5,813 nt of DNA from an uncultured Eubacteriales bacterium. Its GTDB lineage: Bacteria > Bacillota > Clostridia > Oscillospirales > Oscillospiraceae. The position numbers and the translations under genes are program-made. The notes below the pieces were generated by a model. The model was not told where the DNA came from and did no database searches. It worked only from the letters and a program-made list of their open reading frames with translations. The stretch's first letter is position 1, and every line of letters starts with the position of its first letter. Shown piece by piece: positions 5,260 to 5,813 of the stretch. The stretch is taken from the NCBI GenBank assembly GCA_900555795.1, contig USMP01000100.1, forward strand, positions 1-5,813, in the 5' to 3' direction.

Positions 5260-5813
5260 TTAATAAGGAAGGAACGCCAGGTTCATATCCACCCGCGTAT
5301 CGATCCCCGGCACTGAGCCGCTGTCACTGTACTGCCAGATCCGGTAGTCGTAGTACATGGTGGGCTGGGAAGCATACTGGGCAAACCAGACGTCGTAGTC
5401 CGTCAGGCGGCTGAGTTGGTACCTGGTGTAGCCCACGGGGCTGTTGTAATAGATCATGGGTGTGTACCCCTCCCGGGCCACCGCCTCGCAGAAGGCAATG
5501 GCACAGTCCGTCAGCGTGGAGGCGTCCAGGCCGTTGGTGCGGGCGGCGCTGTCGCTGACCGCCTCCCAATCGTACACCACCGGGTAGTCCAGAGACGCGC
5601 CGGCCAGGTTCTCCAGCACAAAGCGGGCCTCCTCCTCCGCCTCCTCCACGGAAATGGCCTGGGAGAAAAAGTAGACGCCCACCTTCAGCCCGGCCCGCTG
5701 CGCACCCTCCAGGTTCTGCTGGAAGTACTTGTCCAGGTTGATGGTGCCCTCCTGGCCGTAGCCCCGGAAGCCCAGGCGGATTATGGCGAACTCCACCCCG
5801 GAGTCCGCCACCC
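5260..5813 (-). CDS. GH25 family lysozyme-like muramidase, C-terminal part (cut by window edge)
   Basis: The visible 184 codons run from beyond the window to the TAA at 5260. The frame matches glycoside hydrolase family 25 (N-acetylmuramidases that cut the MurNAc-GlcNAc bond of peptidoglycan). Numbering from the GTG at 5811, which is probably an internal valine: the segments are GVEFAIIRLGFRGYG (5-19), GLKVGVYFFSQA (41-52), YPVVYDWE (76-83), MIYYNS (119-124) and RIWQYSDSG (157-165), ending in VDMNLAF (174-180). Asp81 and Glu83 form the family DxE catalytic motif. The first conserved Asp near the N-terminus (usually DVS) lies outside. The protein stops right after the barrel, so no C-terminal wall-binding module exists; any signal peptide, membrane anchor or N-terminal domain is unseen. 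Its role could be cell-wall remodelling. It is transcribed in the same direction as the S10 operon but appears separately terminated. Confidence 0.93.
   Translation of the reverse strand, partial: VADSGVEFAIIRLGFRGYGQEGTINLDKYFQQNLEGAQRAGLKVGVYFFSQAISVEEAEEEARFVLENLAGASLDYPVVYDWEAVSDSAARTNGLDASTLTDCAIAFCEAVAREGYTPMIYYNSPVGYTRYQLSRLTDYDVWFAQYASQPTMYYDYRIWQYSDSGSVPGIDTRVDMNLAFLPY

Noticed and set aside
1..5813. CRISPR array, tRNA or rRNA genes
   Set aside because: No regularly spaced direct repeats, and no cloverleaf or rRNA-like sequence was seen on either strand.

Overview
The window is GC-rich bacterial DNA. Every gene reads on the minus strand, so transcription runs from high to low coordinates. 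Nearly all of it is the start of an S10 ribosomal-protein operon in the canonical order rpsJ-rplC-rplD-rplW-rplB-rpsS-rplV-rpsC-rplP; the last gene runs off the window at position 1. Strong AGGAGG-type ribosome binding sites, very short spacers, L4 and S10 lengths equal to those of Bacillus subtilis, and a GH25 muramidase next door suggest a high-GC member of the Clostridia, perhaps an Oscillospirales gut bacterium. That placement is an inference from protein resemblance and composition, not from a search.

Layout in transcription order. 5813-5260: the 3' part of a GH25 lysozyme-like gene. 5259-5133: an intergenic stretch with a strong 15-bp hairpin (probable terminator) followed by an AT-rich block. 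5132-5104: a near-consensus housekeeping promoter (TTGACA, 17-bp spacer, TATGAT). About 5097-4815: an untranslated leader of roughly 280 nt with a terminator-like hairpin and an upstream segment that can pair with the same arm, which is the architecture of an attenuator. 4814-4506: rpsJ. 4505-4225: an unusually long, hairpin-rich spacer of 281 nt inside an otherwise tightly packed operon. 4224-1: rplC to rplP, with gaps of 15-20 nt or one-base overlaps (TAATG) between genes.

The nine proteins are structural components of the two ribosomal subunits. S10, S19 and S3 belong to the 30S subunit (S10 and S19 in the head, S3 at the mRNA entry). L3, L4, L23, L2, L22 and L16 belong to the 50S subunit: L2 and L3 approach the peptidyl-transferase centre, L4 and L22 line the exit tunnel, and L23 forms the docking site at its mouth. 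In E. coli, L4 represses its own operon through the S10 leader. The leader here could serve the same purpose with an unrelated structure, but the sequence alone does not show which ligand it senses.

The unusual points are the candidate attenuator, the insert-like spacer between rpsJ and rplC, a disordered repeat-bearing Arg/Gly/Asn-rich tail on S3, a duplicated nine-residue motif at the end of L3, and a lysozyme gene, not tuf or the str operon, directly upstream.
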